From Acidovorax kalamii (GTDB taxonomy: Bacteria > Pseudomonadota > Gammaproteobacteria > Burkholderiales > Burkholderiaceae_C), in the NCBI RefSeq assembly GCF_002245625.1, contig NZ_NOIG01000008.1, positions 372,001 to 436,000 of the forward strand: DNA of 64,000 nt, given 5' to 3'. The translations under genes were made by a program, and so were the position numbers. Below, piece after piece: positions 21,445 through 29,460 of this stretch. The notes under the pieces were generated by a model. It did not search any database. It saw only the letters and a list, made by a program, of their open reading frames with translations, and had not been told where the DNA came from. The first letter of the stretch is position 1. Each line of letters begins with the position of its first letter.

Positions 21445-21846
21445 TCAACCTGCGCTGCCCGGCAGCTTCGCAATCACCTTGATCTCGAACTGAAAGCCAT
21501 ACAGCCAGGTCACGCCGATGCCGGTGAGCGTGGGGTGGGGCGCCTCGCCCCAGAACTCTGGCACGACGCCCCAGACGGTCTCGAAGTTCGCTTCGGGGTT
21601 GACTACAAACATCGTCACGTCCACTACATCGTCAAACGTGCAGCCCGCTGCCTGCAGCACGGCATTGAGGTTACTGAACGCCAGGCGCACCTGAGTGGCC
21701 AGGTCGGGCTCGGGCGAGCCGTCCTCACGGCTGCCCACTTGGCCGGACACAAACAAGAAGCCGTTTGAGCGCACGGCGGGCGAATAGCGGTTGCGCTCGT
21801 ACAGCGCCTGGCGGCCTGCGGGGAAGACAACATCACGGTGGGGCAT
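21445..21846 (-). CDS. Rid-family (YjgF/YER057c/UK114) protein
   Basis: 133 residues from the ATG at 21846, which has AAAGGA eight bases upstream. The Rid fold is clear (GFLFVSGQVGSREDGS, DLATQVRLAFSNLNAVLQAAG, DVVDVTMFVV). RidA itself hydrolyses reactive imine/enamine intermediates and needs an Arg in the ARxxV-like segment; here that place reads HPTLTGIGVTWL, without the Arg. It therefore looks like a Rid subgroup member without proven deaminase activity. Divergent from the LysR gene at 22005. Confidence 0.85.
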   Translation of the reverse strand: MPHRDVVFPAGRQALYERNRYSPAVRSNGFLFVSGQVGSREDGSPEPDLATQVRLAFSNLNAVLQAAGCTFDDVVDVTMFVVNPEANFETVWGVVPEFWGEAPHPTLTGIGVTWLYGFQFEIKVIAKLPGSAG

Positions 21847-22004
21847 GGAAATCCTTTCGTTCTGCAGGGCAGATGATTGCGATGAAGGCACTGTAGAAGC
21901 GCGCGTTGTTCTGATAAACAGGCTAATCTGCGCACCACTGTTCCTAATTGCCAAACAATGGCGGGCACGCTGCCCCTTCGGCATGCCTCAACTACCTCTA
22001 CGCC

Positions 22005-22919
22005 ATGGACCGTTTTGACGCCCTGCAGGCCTTCGCCCGCGTTGTGGAATCCGGCAGCTTCACCAAGGCCGCCCTCACCCTGCACCTGAGCCGCACCACC
22101 GTCACACAGCTGGTGCAGCAGCTCGAAGCCCGCTTGCGCGTGAAGCTCCTGCACCGCACCACCCGGCGCGTGCAGGTCACGCCCGACGGCGCCGCCTACT
22201 ACGAGCGCGTGGTGCGCCTGCTGGCCGACCTGGACGATGCCGATGCCAGCGTTTCCACCGCCGCCGCCGCGCCCCGGGGCCGCCTGCGGGTGGATGTACC
22301 CAGCCCCCTGGCGCGCCTGGTCCTCATTCCCGCGCTGCCCGCGTTCCATGCGCAGTACCCCGACATCCTCCTGCACATGGGCGTGAGCGACCGCCCCGTG
22401 GACATGGTGGGCGACAACGTGGACTGCGTGGTGCGCGGCGGCGCCCTCACCAACCCCGCGCTCGTCGCACGCCATGTGGGCGACCTGCAATTGCGCGTGT
22501 ACGTCGCCCCCAGCTACCTGCTGCGTGCGGGTACGCCCGAGCACCCGTTGGCATTGGAAGGCCCGCACCACCGCACCGTGGGTTTTCTGTGGGCGCGCAC
22601 CGGCCAGCCTCTGCCTTTCGAGATGCGCCGTGGCACCGAACACGTGCGCGCCCAGGGCCACGACATCTGCGCTGTGGACGACGGCAACGCCTACCTGGCC
22701 GCAGGCCTGGCGGGCCTGGGCGTGCTCTGGCTGCCGGACTACATGGCACGCCCCCATGTGGCGACTGGCGAGCTGGTGCCCCTGCTGCAGGACTGGACGC
22801 TGGCGCCGATGCCGCTGTACGTGGCCTACCCACCCCAAAGGCATGTGAGCGCCAAGGTGCGGGTGTTCATTGAATGGGTGGCAGGGTTGATGGCGCTGCA
22901 TGCGCCGGTGCAGCGGTAA
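22005..22919 (+). CDS. LysR-family regulator
   Basis: 304 residues starting MDRFDALQAFARVVESGSF, the classic opening of the LysR helix-turn-helix, continuing SRTTVTQLVQQLEARLRVKLLHRTTRRVQVT. The effector domain begins near residue 90 (GRLRVDVPSPLAR). ATG at 22005 fits the family; an earlier in-frame ATG only adds unconserved residues. Divergent from the Rid-family gene (158 bp apart), which is a plausible target. It marks the last typical high-GC core gene before the lower-GC accessory stretch. Confidence 0.87.
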   Translation: MDRFDALQAFARVVESGSFTKAALTLHLSRTTVTQLVQQLEARLRVKLLHRTTRRVQVTPDGAAYYERVVRLLADLDDADASVSTAAAAPRGRLRVDVPSPLARLVLIPALPAFHAQYPDILLHMGVSDRPVDMVGDNVDCVVRGGALTNPALVARHVGDLQLRVYVAPSYLLRAGTPEHPLALEGPHHRTVGFLWARTGQPLPFEMRRGTEHVRAQGHDICAVDDGNAYLAAGLAGLGVLWLPDYMARPHVATGELVPLLQDWTLAPMPLYVAYPPQRHVSAKVRVFIEWVAGLMALHAPVQR

Positions 22920-23031
22920 GCGCTGCGCAGCAGAACCATGTCGGCTCTTGAGAAGAGGCACGCGTTGGGAACGAGTACCCCTCGTGCTCCTGCCTTTCCG
23001 AGGCCTACTGTAAGAGTTGGCAACAGCTGCC

Positions 23032-23068
23032 TTTTTCGAGTATCGGATTTATACAATCCCTCGAAAAA
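23032..23068. repeat. Inverted repeat ahead of the MepA-like gene
   Basis: TTTTTCGAG and CTCGAAAAA form a perfect 9-bp stem around a 19-nt AT-rich loop. The right arm abuts the AAGGAG ribosome site of the gene at 23083. It may be an operator, or an mRNA hairpin that limits translation. Confidence 0.5.
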
Positions 23069-23082
23069 AAGGAGTTGCATAA

Positions 23083-23553
23083 ATGGCCGATTCTTCACCA
23101 TTGCCTCAGGATAAACGTGGTTATTTCATGCTTCCGCAAATGCCGGAAGAATCGGGTTATTACACCTATGGGACTCCGTCGGGTGGAAGAGGCCAATATG
23201 CTCACGTGCAAATGTTGAACTTCATTTTCAAGCTAGAGCATGGCTGGAGCATCACGGAAGAAAGAAAAATTGGGATTGGAAACATTAGCCTGGCCGAAGG
23301 GAAGAAATTTCCACCCCATATTAGCCATCGTAGTGGGCTGGAGGTGGATATTCGGCCTATTCGCAAAGATGGATTGAAACAGCCAGTCCGATGGTCCAGC
23401 AAGGAATACGATCAGGTCGCAACACAGAAATTAGTAAACCTGATCTGGCAGACTGGCATGGTGAAGAAAGTCGGGTTCAATGATCCGAAAATAGCTAATG
23501 CCACCTACATGAATGGGCATGACGACCATTTGCATGTTGAAGTAATAGTTTGA
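23083..23553 (+). CDS. MepA-like (M74/LAS) peptidoglycan endopeptidase without signal peptide
   Basis: 156 residues. The zinc-site pattern of the LAS/MepA metallopeptidases is visible: HISHRSGLEVDIRPI (His and Asp ligands) and, 70 residues later, GHDDHLHVEV (final His ligand and catalytic His). The N-terminus is polar with no export signal, unlike periplasmic MepA of about 270 residues. Base composition is much less GC-rich than the flanks, suggesting transfer. A strong AAGGAG precedes the ATG. It is followed by a small exported protein. A lytic toxin delivered by a secretion system is one reading; a phage-type endolysin is another. Confidence 0.75.
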   Translation: MADSSPLPQDKRGYFMLPQMPEESGYYTYGTPSGGRGQYAHVQMLNFIFKLEHGWSITEERKIGIGNISLAEGKKFPPHISHRSGLEVDIRPIRKDGLKQPVRWSSKEYDQVATQKLVNLIWQTGMVKKVGFNDPKIANATYMNGHDDHLHVEVIV

Positions 23554-23658
23554 TGAGCTTTCAAAAAAATTCAACGGCCTACTGATTGACTGCTTGATTC
23601 AATGGGCGGGGCGATCAGCTGGATTTTTAGCCGCCAAGAAAAAAGAAAAGGTCTTGGG

Positions 23659-24024
23659 ATGAAAAAAGGTATTGCTGTCATCGGAGTACTGCTTGTTGCG
23701 TGCGTTACCGCCATTGCTGCAGACTGGGCATGGGAGTTCAAGCCAATCAACGCGCAAATGGCGATCTACTCGGGCGGTTTGGGTGACCCGATAGCGCCAA
23801 CGCCCCAAGACGCCAAAGTGTCGTTCCACGTCCAGGGCAAAGCGGCCCGCGACTTGTTCGACCACATGGGTCCAGACGCCAAGAATGAATGTGGATCCGA
23901 TCCCAAAGTTCGAGTGCGCGCGCGGGAGCGCCTGCAGTGCATCCGCTACTCCAAGTCAGACTACAGCTGCTACTTCGGTTTCGATCTAAAGGACGGAAAG
24001 AGCATTGGCGGCAGCATTTGCTGA
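23659..24024 (+). CDS. Small exported Cys-containing protein, possible immunity protein
   Basis: 121 residues starting MKKGIAVIGVLLVAC; LVAC is an acceptable lipobox, though cleavage after AIAA is also possible. The mature part (VSFHVQGKAARDLFDHM, then KNECGSDPKVRVRARERLQC and YSCYFGFDLKDGKS) holds four cysteines that could form two disulfides. I recognise this as a recurrent small hypothetical protein of gamma- and betaproteobacteria but no function is known to me. It lies 105 bp after the murein endopeptidase gene on the same strand, so a periplasmic immunity partner is a reasonable guess. Confidence 0.65.
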   Translation: MKKGIAVIGVLLVACVTAIAADWAWEFKPINAQMAIYSGGLGDPIAPTPQDAKVSFHVQGKAARDLFDHMGPDAKNECGSDPKVRVRARERLQCIRYSKSDYSCYFGFDLKDGKSIGGSIC

Positions 24025-24126
24025 GCAGGGTCAAGCGGCCTGCACCTCGTCCTCGATGCTTTGTTTGACTTGGGCGGCGTCTTGGCTGACTTCTCGACGT
24101 TGCCGGTTCGCGGCACTCCAGGTTAA

Positions 24127-24606
24127 TCACCCACGCCACGCCGCCTCAATCGCCGCCACATCAATCTTGCGCATGCCCATCATCGCATCAAAGGCCCGCT
24201 TGGCCGCCGCGCGGTCGGGGTCATTGATGGCCTGCGTCAGCACCCGTGGCGTGATCTGCCACGACAGCCCCCACCGGTCCTTGCACCAGCCGCAGGCGCT
24301 CTCCTGCCCGCCGTTGCCCACAATCGCGTTCCACAGTCGGTCGGTCTCTGCTTGGTCGTCCGTCGCGATCTGGAACGAAAACGCCTCGCTGTGCGTGAAG
24401 GCGGGGCCGCCGTTCAGCCCCAGACACGGAATGCCCAGCACCGTGAACTCCACCGTCAGCACATCGCCCTGATGCCCTGCGGGGTAGTCGCCGGGCGCAT
24501 GCATCACCTGCCCCACGGCGCTGTCGGGAAAGGTGGCCGCGTAGAACGTCGCCGCCTCCAGCGCCGTGCCGTTGAACCAGAGGCAGAGGGTGGTTTTGGG
24601 GGGCAT
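24127..24606 (-). CDS. PhnB-like VOC-superfamily protein
   Basis: 159 residues from the ATG at 24606. The start TTLCLWFNGTALEAATFYAATFPDSAVG and the later GGQESACGWCKDRWGLSWQI match the PhnB / 3-demethylubiquinone methyltransferase-like branch of the VOC fold (a naming accident; these are not proven methyltransferases). The last part, AAKRAFDAMMGMRKIDVAAIEAAW, is the usual C-terminal helix. GC content is again typical of the host. Function unknown. Confidence 0.85.
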   Translation of the reverse strand: MPPKTTLCLWFNGTALEAATFYAATFPDSAVGQVMHAPGDYPAGHQGDVLTVEFTVLGIPCLGLNGGPAFTHSEAFSFQIATDDQAETDRLWNAIVGNGGQESACGWCKDRWGLSWQITPRVLTQAINDPDRAAAKRAFDAMMGMRKIDVAAIEAAWRG

Positions 24607-24752
24607 GAGGTGATCCTGTTGGGAACCGGAGGATGATCGGGCTGAGCGGGATGGAGTCGAGATTTTGGCAGTTTGTGCGGTGTCGAATAGCTCTTTGAGA
24701 TTGGGCTGGAATGGGCCCATAAGAGACATCCATCCCGCTCCGAAGCAGTCAT

Positions 24753-25229
24753 CTAATCGAGTGCTTTGCGCAGGTAAATGGTTGCTAGAAACTCAATTCC
24801 GTAACTGGCAGCTGCTTCCACAAACGCGGAAAAATTTGGCGATACACGCGTGCCCTGAGCCGCTGGACCGAGCACGAAGACACCACTATTGTCTGACCTT
24901 GGCGCGCACGCCAGAAAGAACCGGTGATCCATGCCATCGTCGGAAATTTGCACCCATCCCGAAGGCACGCAGGGCGGTGACTTTCGCAGGAACGAACGGA
25001 TGTCGCTCCAGGTCGGAGCCTCACCATCAGTGTGCGAAGCTACCAAACCAAAGACTTCAAAGCCGGGCATTAGCGCTGCTCCGTATTTCAAGAGGAATGC
25101 TCTGTAGTCGGATGGGAATGTCAGCCTGTATTGCTGCTCCACGCTCAAAATCAACGCTTCAGGCGCCGGGCCAGGGACGCTGCCCTGCTCCAAGTGCGCT
25201 ATGACTTCAGGCGAGATAGAGCTGTTCAT
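24753..25229 (-). CDS. SMI1/KNR4 (SUKH-type) domain protein, possible immunity protein
   Basis: 158 residues from the ATG at 25229. The opening LSVEQQYRLTFPSDYRAFLLKYGAA and the later VPSGWVQISDDGMDHRFFLA match the SUKH superfamily, whose bacterial members are frequent immunity proteins of polymorphic and contact-dependent toxins. No cognate toxin gene adjoins it. It lies 50 bp downstream of an 89-residue orphan gene on the same strand, separated by a spacer that recurs before that orphan. Orphan immunity genes of this kind are often collected in accessory islands. Confidence 0.72.
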   Translation of the reverse strand: MNSSISPEVIAHLEQGSVPGPAPEALILSVEQQYRLTFPSDYRAFLLKYGAALMPGFEVFGLVASHTDGEAPTWSDIRSFLRKSPPCVPSGWVQISDDGMDHRFFLACAPRSDNSGVFVLGPAAQGTRVSPNFSAFVEAAASYGIEFLATIYLRKALD

Positions 25230-25245
25230 GTTGAAGGCTGTATGA

Positions 25246-25286
25246 AATGTCCGCTGTTGGCCGACTCCTGCCTGATGTTCAACGGG
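25246..25286. repeat. Spacer repeat, copy 1
   Basis: GAAATGTCCGCTGTTGGCCG and the following CCTGCCTGATGTTC resemble copy 2 at 25555-25597. The two copies flank the 89-residue gene. Confidence 0.4.
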
Positions 25287-25548
25287 CGGCCTCAAGCGCC
25301 GCAATATAGGGCACCACGCGCGGGTGTTCATGAACCCATTGGTTGCCCAAGTATGAGAACACGGAGCCTGAGCCAATGACGGTCGCAAGCGAACCGGATT
25401 TGCTCGCCTGCAGCAGGTCGTGGGCCGAATGCATGACTGCCTCGCTCACGGCCGACTCCGGCAGCCCAGCTTCAGAATGCCACTCCTTTTGAATTGCACT
25501 TATGAGTCTGCCCGCCGCAGCCTCAAGCTCAGTTCGCGAATTTGTCAT
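25279..25548 (-). CDS. 89-residue hypothetical protein
   Basis: A small soluble protein starting MTNSRTELEAAAGRLISAIQ. It is mainly helical and amphipathic, with a hydrophobic Ser/Gly-rich centre (TVIGSGSVFSYLGN) and the ending HPRVVPYIAALEAAR. I do not recognise a family. It is transcribed towards the SUKH gene and probably forms a small unit with it. Both sides carry a related spacer sequence, so it may move as a cassette. Confidence 0.5.
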   Translation of the reverse strand: MTNSRTELEAAAGRLISAIQKEWHSEAGLPESAVSEAVMHSAHDLLQASKSGSLATVIGSGSVFSYLGNQWVHEHPRVVPYIAALEAAR

Positions 25549-25554
25549 TGGGGC

Positions 25555-25597
25555 GAAGGTCCGGTTGTGGCCGTTATCTGCCGTTGGTTGTCTGAAC
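25555..25597. repeat. Spacer repeat, copy 2
   Basis: CGAAGGTCCGGTTGTGGCCG followed by TATCTGCCGTTGGTTG, related to copy 1. It also contains a short palindrome TTGGTT/AACCAA. Confidence 0.4.
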
Positions 25598-25641
25598 CAA
25601 TAGGCCTTTACCGTGCTTGGAGCCGCAAATTGTCTTGCCCC

Positions 25642-26184
25642 TCAGCGCGACCCCACCCCACCCGCACTCTCCGCCATCTCCAACTGCATCATCACCATGT
25701 TGACCAGCGTGTGCACCGACGGCCGTCCGGTCTCGATCACGTAGTGGGCGGTCTCGCGGTACAGGTGGTCGCGCTGGGCGTACAGGTCGCGCAGCTTGTC
25801 CATGGGGTTGCCGCCTTGCAGCAGGGGGCGGGTCTTGTCGTGTTTGACGCGCTTGAAAATTTCTTCGGGCGAGGCACGCAGGTACAGCACGTTGCCGAAC
25901 TGGCGCAGCACCTCGCGGTTCTCGGGGCGCAGCACGGCGCCGCCGCCGGTGGAGAGCACCATGCCGCCGGGCTGGCGGGCCACGTCGGCCAGCACTTGGG
26001 ATTCGATGTCGCGAAAGCGGGCTTCGCCTTCGGCCTCGAAGAAGCTGCGGATGGTGGTGCCCAGGGTCTGTTCCAGCCGGTGGTCCAGGTCGATGAAGGG
26101 CACGCCCGCGCGGTGGGCCAGTTGCCGGCCGACGGTGGATTTGCCCGAGCCGGGCATGCCGACCAGTGCGCAGCGAATCTGCAT
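25642..26184 (-). CDS. aroK: Shikimate kinase
   Basis: 180 residues from the ATG at 26184. The P-loop GMPGSGKST, the shikimate-binding DLDHRLE and FRDIES segments, the GGGAVLR loop and the lid KHDKTRPLL are all present. It phosphorylates shikimate to shikimate-3-phosphate with ATP in the aromatic amino acid pathway. In many proteobacteria aroK precedes aroB, but no aroB is adjacent here: an orphan gene lies downstream and a serine hydrolase gene upstream. It may be the sole copy or a second one. Confidence 0.9.
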   Translation of the reverse strand: MQIRCALVGMPGSGKSTVGRQLAHRAGVPFIDLDHRLEQTLGTTIRSFFEAEGEARFRDIESQVLADVARQPGGMVLSTGGGAVLRPENREVLRQFGNVLYLRASPEEIFKRVKHDKTRPLLQGGNPMDKLRDLYAQRDHLYRETAHYVIETGRPSVHTLVNMVMMQLEMAESAGGVGSR

Positions 26185-26339
26185 AGGTTCAAGAAAGAGG
26201 TCTGGGGGACGGGTTTGCGTGCTGCGGGTGGCGCTGCGCCGCGTGCCGTGATTGGACGCCGAGTGTAAGCCTGCCCCTGCGCACCGCATGTCAGGCACGC
26301 CCTTAGCAACTGGCGCGACCCAGACCAGTGGACGCCGAG

Positions 26340-26431
26340 CAAGGGCCGCCCCGCAGCGAGGGCGTCGTCCCCCTGCCCGCGCGCAGCGCGAGAGCGGGGG
26401 GAAGCGGCGAAGCCGCTCAGGGGGGTGTCCT
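26340..26431. repeat. GC-rich palindromic intergenic element
   Basis: Contains nested palindromes: CCCCCTG against CAGGGGGG, AGCGGCGAAGCCGCT, and CGCGCGCAGCGCG. It lies between the 3' end of the serine hydrolase gene and the aroK start. I recognise this style of element from Comamonadaceae intergenic regions. No second copy was noticed in the window. Confidence 0.5.
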
Positions 26432-26433
26432 AG

Positions 26434-27594
26434 TCACAGTGCGGCGTACACCAGCGCCGGATACAGCTCGCACAGATACCGCAATTGGCCGGGCGCCTGG
26501 GTGAGCAGGATGGCAAACAGGTCTTCCGCCGGGTCCACAAAAAAGAAGGTGCCGCCCAGGCCGCTCCAGCTGTAGTGCCCGGCCGATCCGGGGCGGGTGG
26601 CCTGGCCGGTGGCGGTGCGCACGGCCACGCCCAGGCCAAAACCGTAGCCGGTGGGCAGGATGTCGCCTGCCACGGGCAGGCTGCCCAGGTGGTCGGCGGT
26701 CATGAAGTCCACCGTGGCGCGGCCCAGCAGGCGAACGGGGGCGCCAAGGCCATCGGGCCCGGGGGCCGTGCCCCGGCCCAGCATGAGCTGCAAGAAGCGC
26801 GCGTAGTCGCTGGCGGTAGACACCAGCCCGCCACCGGCCGACTCGAACACGGGCGGCGCGGTCACGTCGATCAGCGGCATGCCGATGCCGGTCTGCGGGT
26901 CGCGTTCAAAGGCTTCGGCCAGGCGGTGCTGCTGCGCGGCGGGCACCGCAAAGCCCGTTTCGTGCATGCCCAGCGGGCCGAACACGCGGCGCTGCAGGAT
27001 GCCGCCCAGGCTCTCGCCCTCGATCACCTCCAGCACCGCGCCCAGCACGTCGGTGGCGCGGCTGTATTCCCAGCGGGTGCCGGGCTGGTGGACCAGGGGC
27101 AAGGGGCCCAGCGCGGCGGCCAGCTCGGCATTGCTGTGGCGGCGCGAGCCGATGCGCGCGGCGCGGTAGGCGTCGGGCACCGTGCCCGCCTCCCACGCGT
27201 AGCTCAGGCCGGCGGTGTGGCGCAGCAGGTCGTGCACCGTGGCCTCGCGTTGCACCGGGGCGGTGGTGCCGGTGGCTTCGTCGTACACACGTTGGCCTGC
27301 AAACGCGGGCAGGTAGTGCGACACGGGGTGCGACAGCAGCAGGCGGCCTTCTTCCATGAGCATCATCGCCACCAGCGAGGCGATGGGCTTGGTCATGGAG
27401 TAGATGCGGAACACCGTGTCGGGCGCCATCGCGGGCACCGCCGACTCGGCGCTGGGCGGGCGCTGGTGGCCCACCGCCGTGTGCAGCACGGTGTGGCCCT
27501 GGTGATGGACCAGGGCCACGGCACCGGGCAGCAGGCCCTGGTCCACATGGGTTTGCAGCACGGAGCGCAGGCGGGCGAGGGCAGAGGGGTTCAT
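26434..27594 (-). CDS. Serine hydrolase of the beta-lactamase/EstB (family VIII esterase) type
   Basis: 386 residues. The class C-like catalytic pair is SMTK (in RIYSMTKPIASLVA), and the Tyr motif appears as YSRATDVLG; the family fold is confirmed by DLLRHTAGLSYAW and GLGGTFFFVDP near the end. There is no obvious export signal. Members hydrolyse short-chain esters, sometimes lactams. ATG at 27594 is chosen; a TTG nine codons earlier is possible and neither has a strong Shine-Dalgarno. Same strand as the upstream acyl-CoA ligase but separated by a repeat element. Confidence 0.87.
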   Translation of the reverse strand: MNPSALARLRSVLQTHVDQGLLPGAVALVHHQGHTVLHTAVGHQRPPSAESAVPAMAPDTVFRIYSMTKPIASLVAMMLMEEGRLLLSHPVSHYLPAFAGQRVYDEATGTTAPVQREATVHDLLRHTAGLSYAWEAGTVPDAYRAARIGSRRHSNAELAAALGPLPLVHQPGTRWEYSRATDVLGAVLEVIEGESLGGILQRRVFGPLGMHETGFAVPAAQQHRLAEAFERDPQTGIGMPLIDVTAPPVFESAGGGLVSTASDYARFLQLMLGRGTAPGPDGLGAPVRLLGRATVDFMTADHLGSLPVAGDILPTGYGFGLGVAVRTATGQATRPGSAGHYSWSGLGGTFFFVDPAEDLFAILLTQAPGQLRYLCELYPALVYAAL

Positions 27595-27609
27595 GGCAGA
27601 TGGAGGCGG

Positions 27610-27676
27610 GTTTTGAGGCAATTTAGGCCGGTAGCGCTAGTGCATATTGCGCTGGTAGCTATCAAAAAAGAGCGCA
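27610..27676 (+). repeat. Dispersed palindromic repeat, copy D
   Basis: AATTTAGGCCGGTAGCGCT ... AGCTATCAAAAAAGAGCGCA. Lies between the acyl-CoA ligase stop and the serine hydrolase start, in the leader of the latter. Confidence 0.75.
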
Positions 27677-27698
27677 TGGGGTAGGCCTTTAATGGGGC

Positions 27699-29390
27699 TC
27701 AGGACGCCGTGCCAGCGGCATGGCTGCGTTCTTGCTCCTGCAGCTCGCGCCACTGCACCTTGCCCGTGCCGGACTTGGGCAGGCTGTCCACCAGCTGCAC
27801 GATGCGTGGGCTTTTGTAGGCGGCCATGTGTTCGTGGCTCCAGTCGATGATGGACTGCTCGCTCACCTGGCCCTTGAAGGCGTCGCGCAGCACGACCAGG
27901 GCCTTCACCGTCTCGCCCCGGCGCTCGTCGTGGGCGGCGATCACGCACACCTCCTGGATCGCAGGGTGGGCGTACATCATGGCCTCGACCTCGGCGGGCC
28001 AGACCTTGAAGCCCGAGGCGTTGATCATGCGCTTGAGCCGGTCCACCATGAAGAAGTAGCCATCTTCATCCACCTGCGCCAGGTCGCCCGTGCGCAAAAA
28101 ACGCTTGCCGTCCAGCGTGATAAAGCTGTCGACCGAGGCCTGCGGGTTGTTCCAGTAGCCCAGCATGACCTGCGGGCCGTGCACCACGATCTCGCCAATC
28201 TCGCCCGGGGGCAGTTCGGCGAACGTGGCCGGGTCCACCACGCGGGAGTCCACGTCGAACACCGGGATGCCCAGGCACTGTGGCTTGGGGCGGTGGGGCG
28301 GGTTGATGTGGGTGGCGGCCATGGTTTCGGACATGCCGTAGCCCTCCACATAGTCGAGCCCGGTCAGGTCCTTCAGGCGCTGCGCCACGGCCTTGGGCAT
28401 GGCGGCGCCACCGCCGCGCATGGCCTGCAGGCTGCTGATGTCGTAGTCGGCGATGCGCGGGTTGGCCAGAAAGTCCACCACCATGGTTGAGATGGCCTGC
28501 CAGATGGTGACCCGGTAGCGCTGGATGAGCTGGGCGGCCGCGTCACGGTCCCAGCGCGGCAGCACGACCACCGTGGCGCCCACAAACAGCGGCCCGTTCA
28601 TGCTGCCCGACATGCCGGTGACGTGGAACAGCGGCAGCACCGTGAGGTAGGTCGAATCCTGCGTGCGCGCAAACCACTGCACGCCGCCCACCAGCGTGCT
28701 CATGGCGCTGCGGTGCGTGTGCATGCAGCCCTTGGGGTGGCCCGTGGTGCCCGAGGTGTAGGGCATCACGCACAGGTCGTCCGGCCCGGTGGTGATGGGG
28801 CCGGGGGTGCGCTGCTGCGCCAGCATGTCGCTCCACAGCGTGACGCCCGGGGCATCAATGGCCTCGCGTGGTGCGCTGACGAACGCGGGCACGGGCAGGT
28901 CGGTGGGGACCTGCAGGTAGTCGCTGTAGGCGGCCACGATGAGGTGCTGGAGTTGGCCTTCATCGCCCGCCACATCCACCAGCGGCTGCGCCTGCGCATG
29001 CAGGTCCTGCGGTACAAAGGCCACGGTGGCGCCGCTGTCGTGCACGTAGTGGCGCAGCTCGTCGGTGCGGTTCATGGGGTTCACCGGCACCACCACCGCG
29101 TTGGCGCGCAGGATGCCGTAGAACGCCAGAATCCACTGCGGGCTGTTCTGCATGTACAGCAGCACGCGGTCGCCCGCCTTCACGCCACACACCTGCTGCA
29201 AGAAGCCCGCGATGTGCTCCGCCTGCTGCTGGAACTGGCGGAAGGTCACCAGCGTGTCGTAGAACACCAGAAAAGGCTTGTCCGGGTAGCGCGCGGCCGA
29301 CACCTCGGCGTTGTGGAACAGGTGCGTCTGCGGCAGCGTGAGGTGGCGCGGCAGGCCGGGTGGCCAGTGGGCGAGGTGGCGGTCGGACAT
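27699..29390 (-). CDS. Long-chain fatty acid--CoA ligase-like AMP-binding protein
   Basis: 563 residues. ANL motifs: YTSGTTGHPKG (A3), EGYGMSETM (A5), LRTGDLAQVDEDGYFFMVDRLKRMI (A7-A8), and SGTGKVQWREL (A10) with the catalytic Lys. It should convert a fatty or aromatic acid to its CoA thioester through an acyl-AMP. The SDR gene 70 bp upstream on the same strand is probably co-transcribed, which suggests a beta-oxidation-like or acyl-CoA pathway. Substrate length cannot be read. Confidence 0.88.
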   Translation of the reverse strand: MSDRHLAHWPPGLPRHLTLPQTHLFHNAEVSAARYPDKPFLVFYDTLVTFRQFQQQAEHIAGFLQQVCGVKAGDRVLLYMQNSPQWILAFYGILRANAVVVPVNPMNRTDELRHYVHDSGATVAFVPQDLHAQAQPLVDVAGDEGQLQHLIVAAYSDYLQVPTDLPVPAFVSAPREAIDAPGVTLWSDMLAQQRTPGPITTGPDDLCVMPYTSGTTGHPKGCMHTHRSAMSTLVGGVQWFARTQDSTYLTVLPLFHVTGMSGSMNGPLFVGATVVVLPRWDRDAAAQLIQRYRVTIWQAISTMVVDFLANPRIADYDISSLQAMRGGGAAMPKAVAQRLKDLTGLDYVEGYGMSETMAATHINPPHRPKPQCLGIPVFDVDSRVVDPATFAELPPGEIGEIVVHGPQVMLGYWNNPQASVDSFITLDGKRFLRTGDLAQVDEDGYFFMVDRLKRMINASGFKVWPAEVEAMMYAHPAIQEVCVIAAHDERRGETVKALVVLRDAFKGQVSEQSIIDWSHEHMAAYKSPRIVQLVDSLPKSGTGKVQWRELQEQERSHAAGTAS

Positions 29391-29460
29391 GGGATACGGA
29401 ACGCTGGGTTGGTTCGTGCGGGGCGCAGACCTGACGAAGCAGGTCGCGCCCCAGGGGGCG

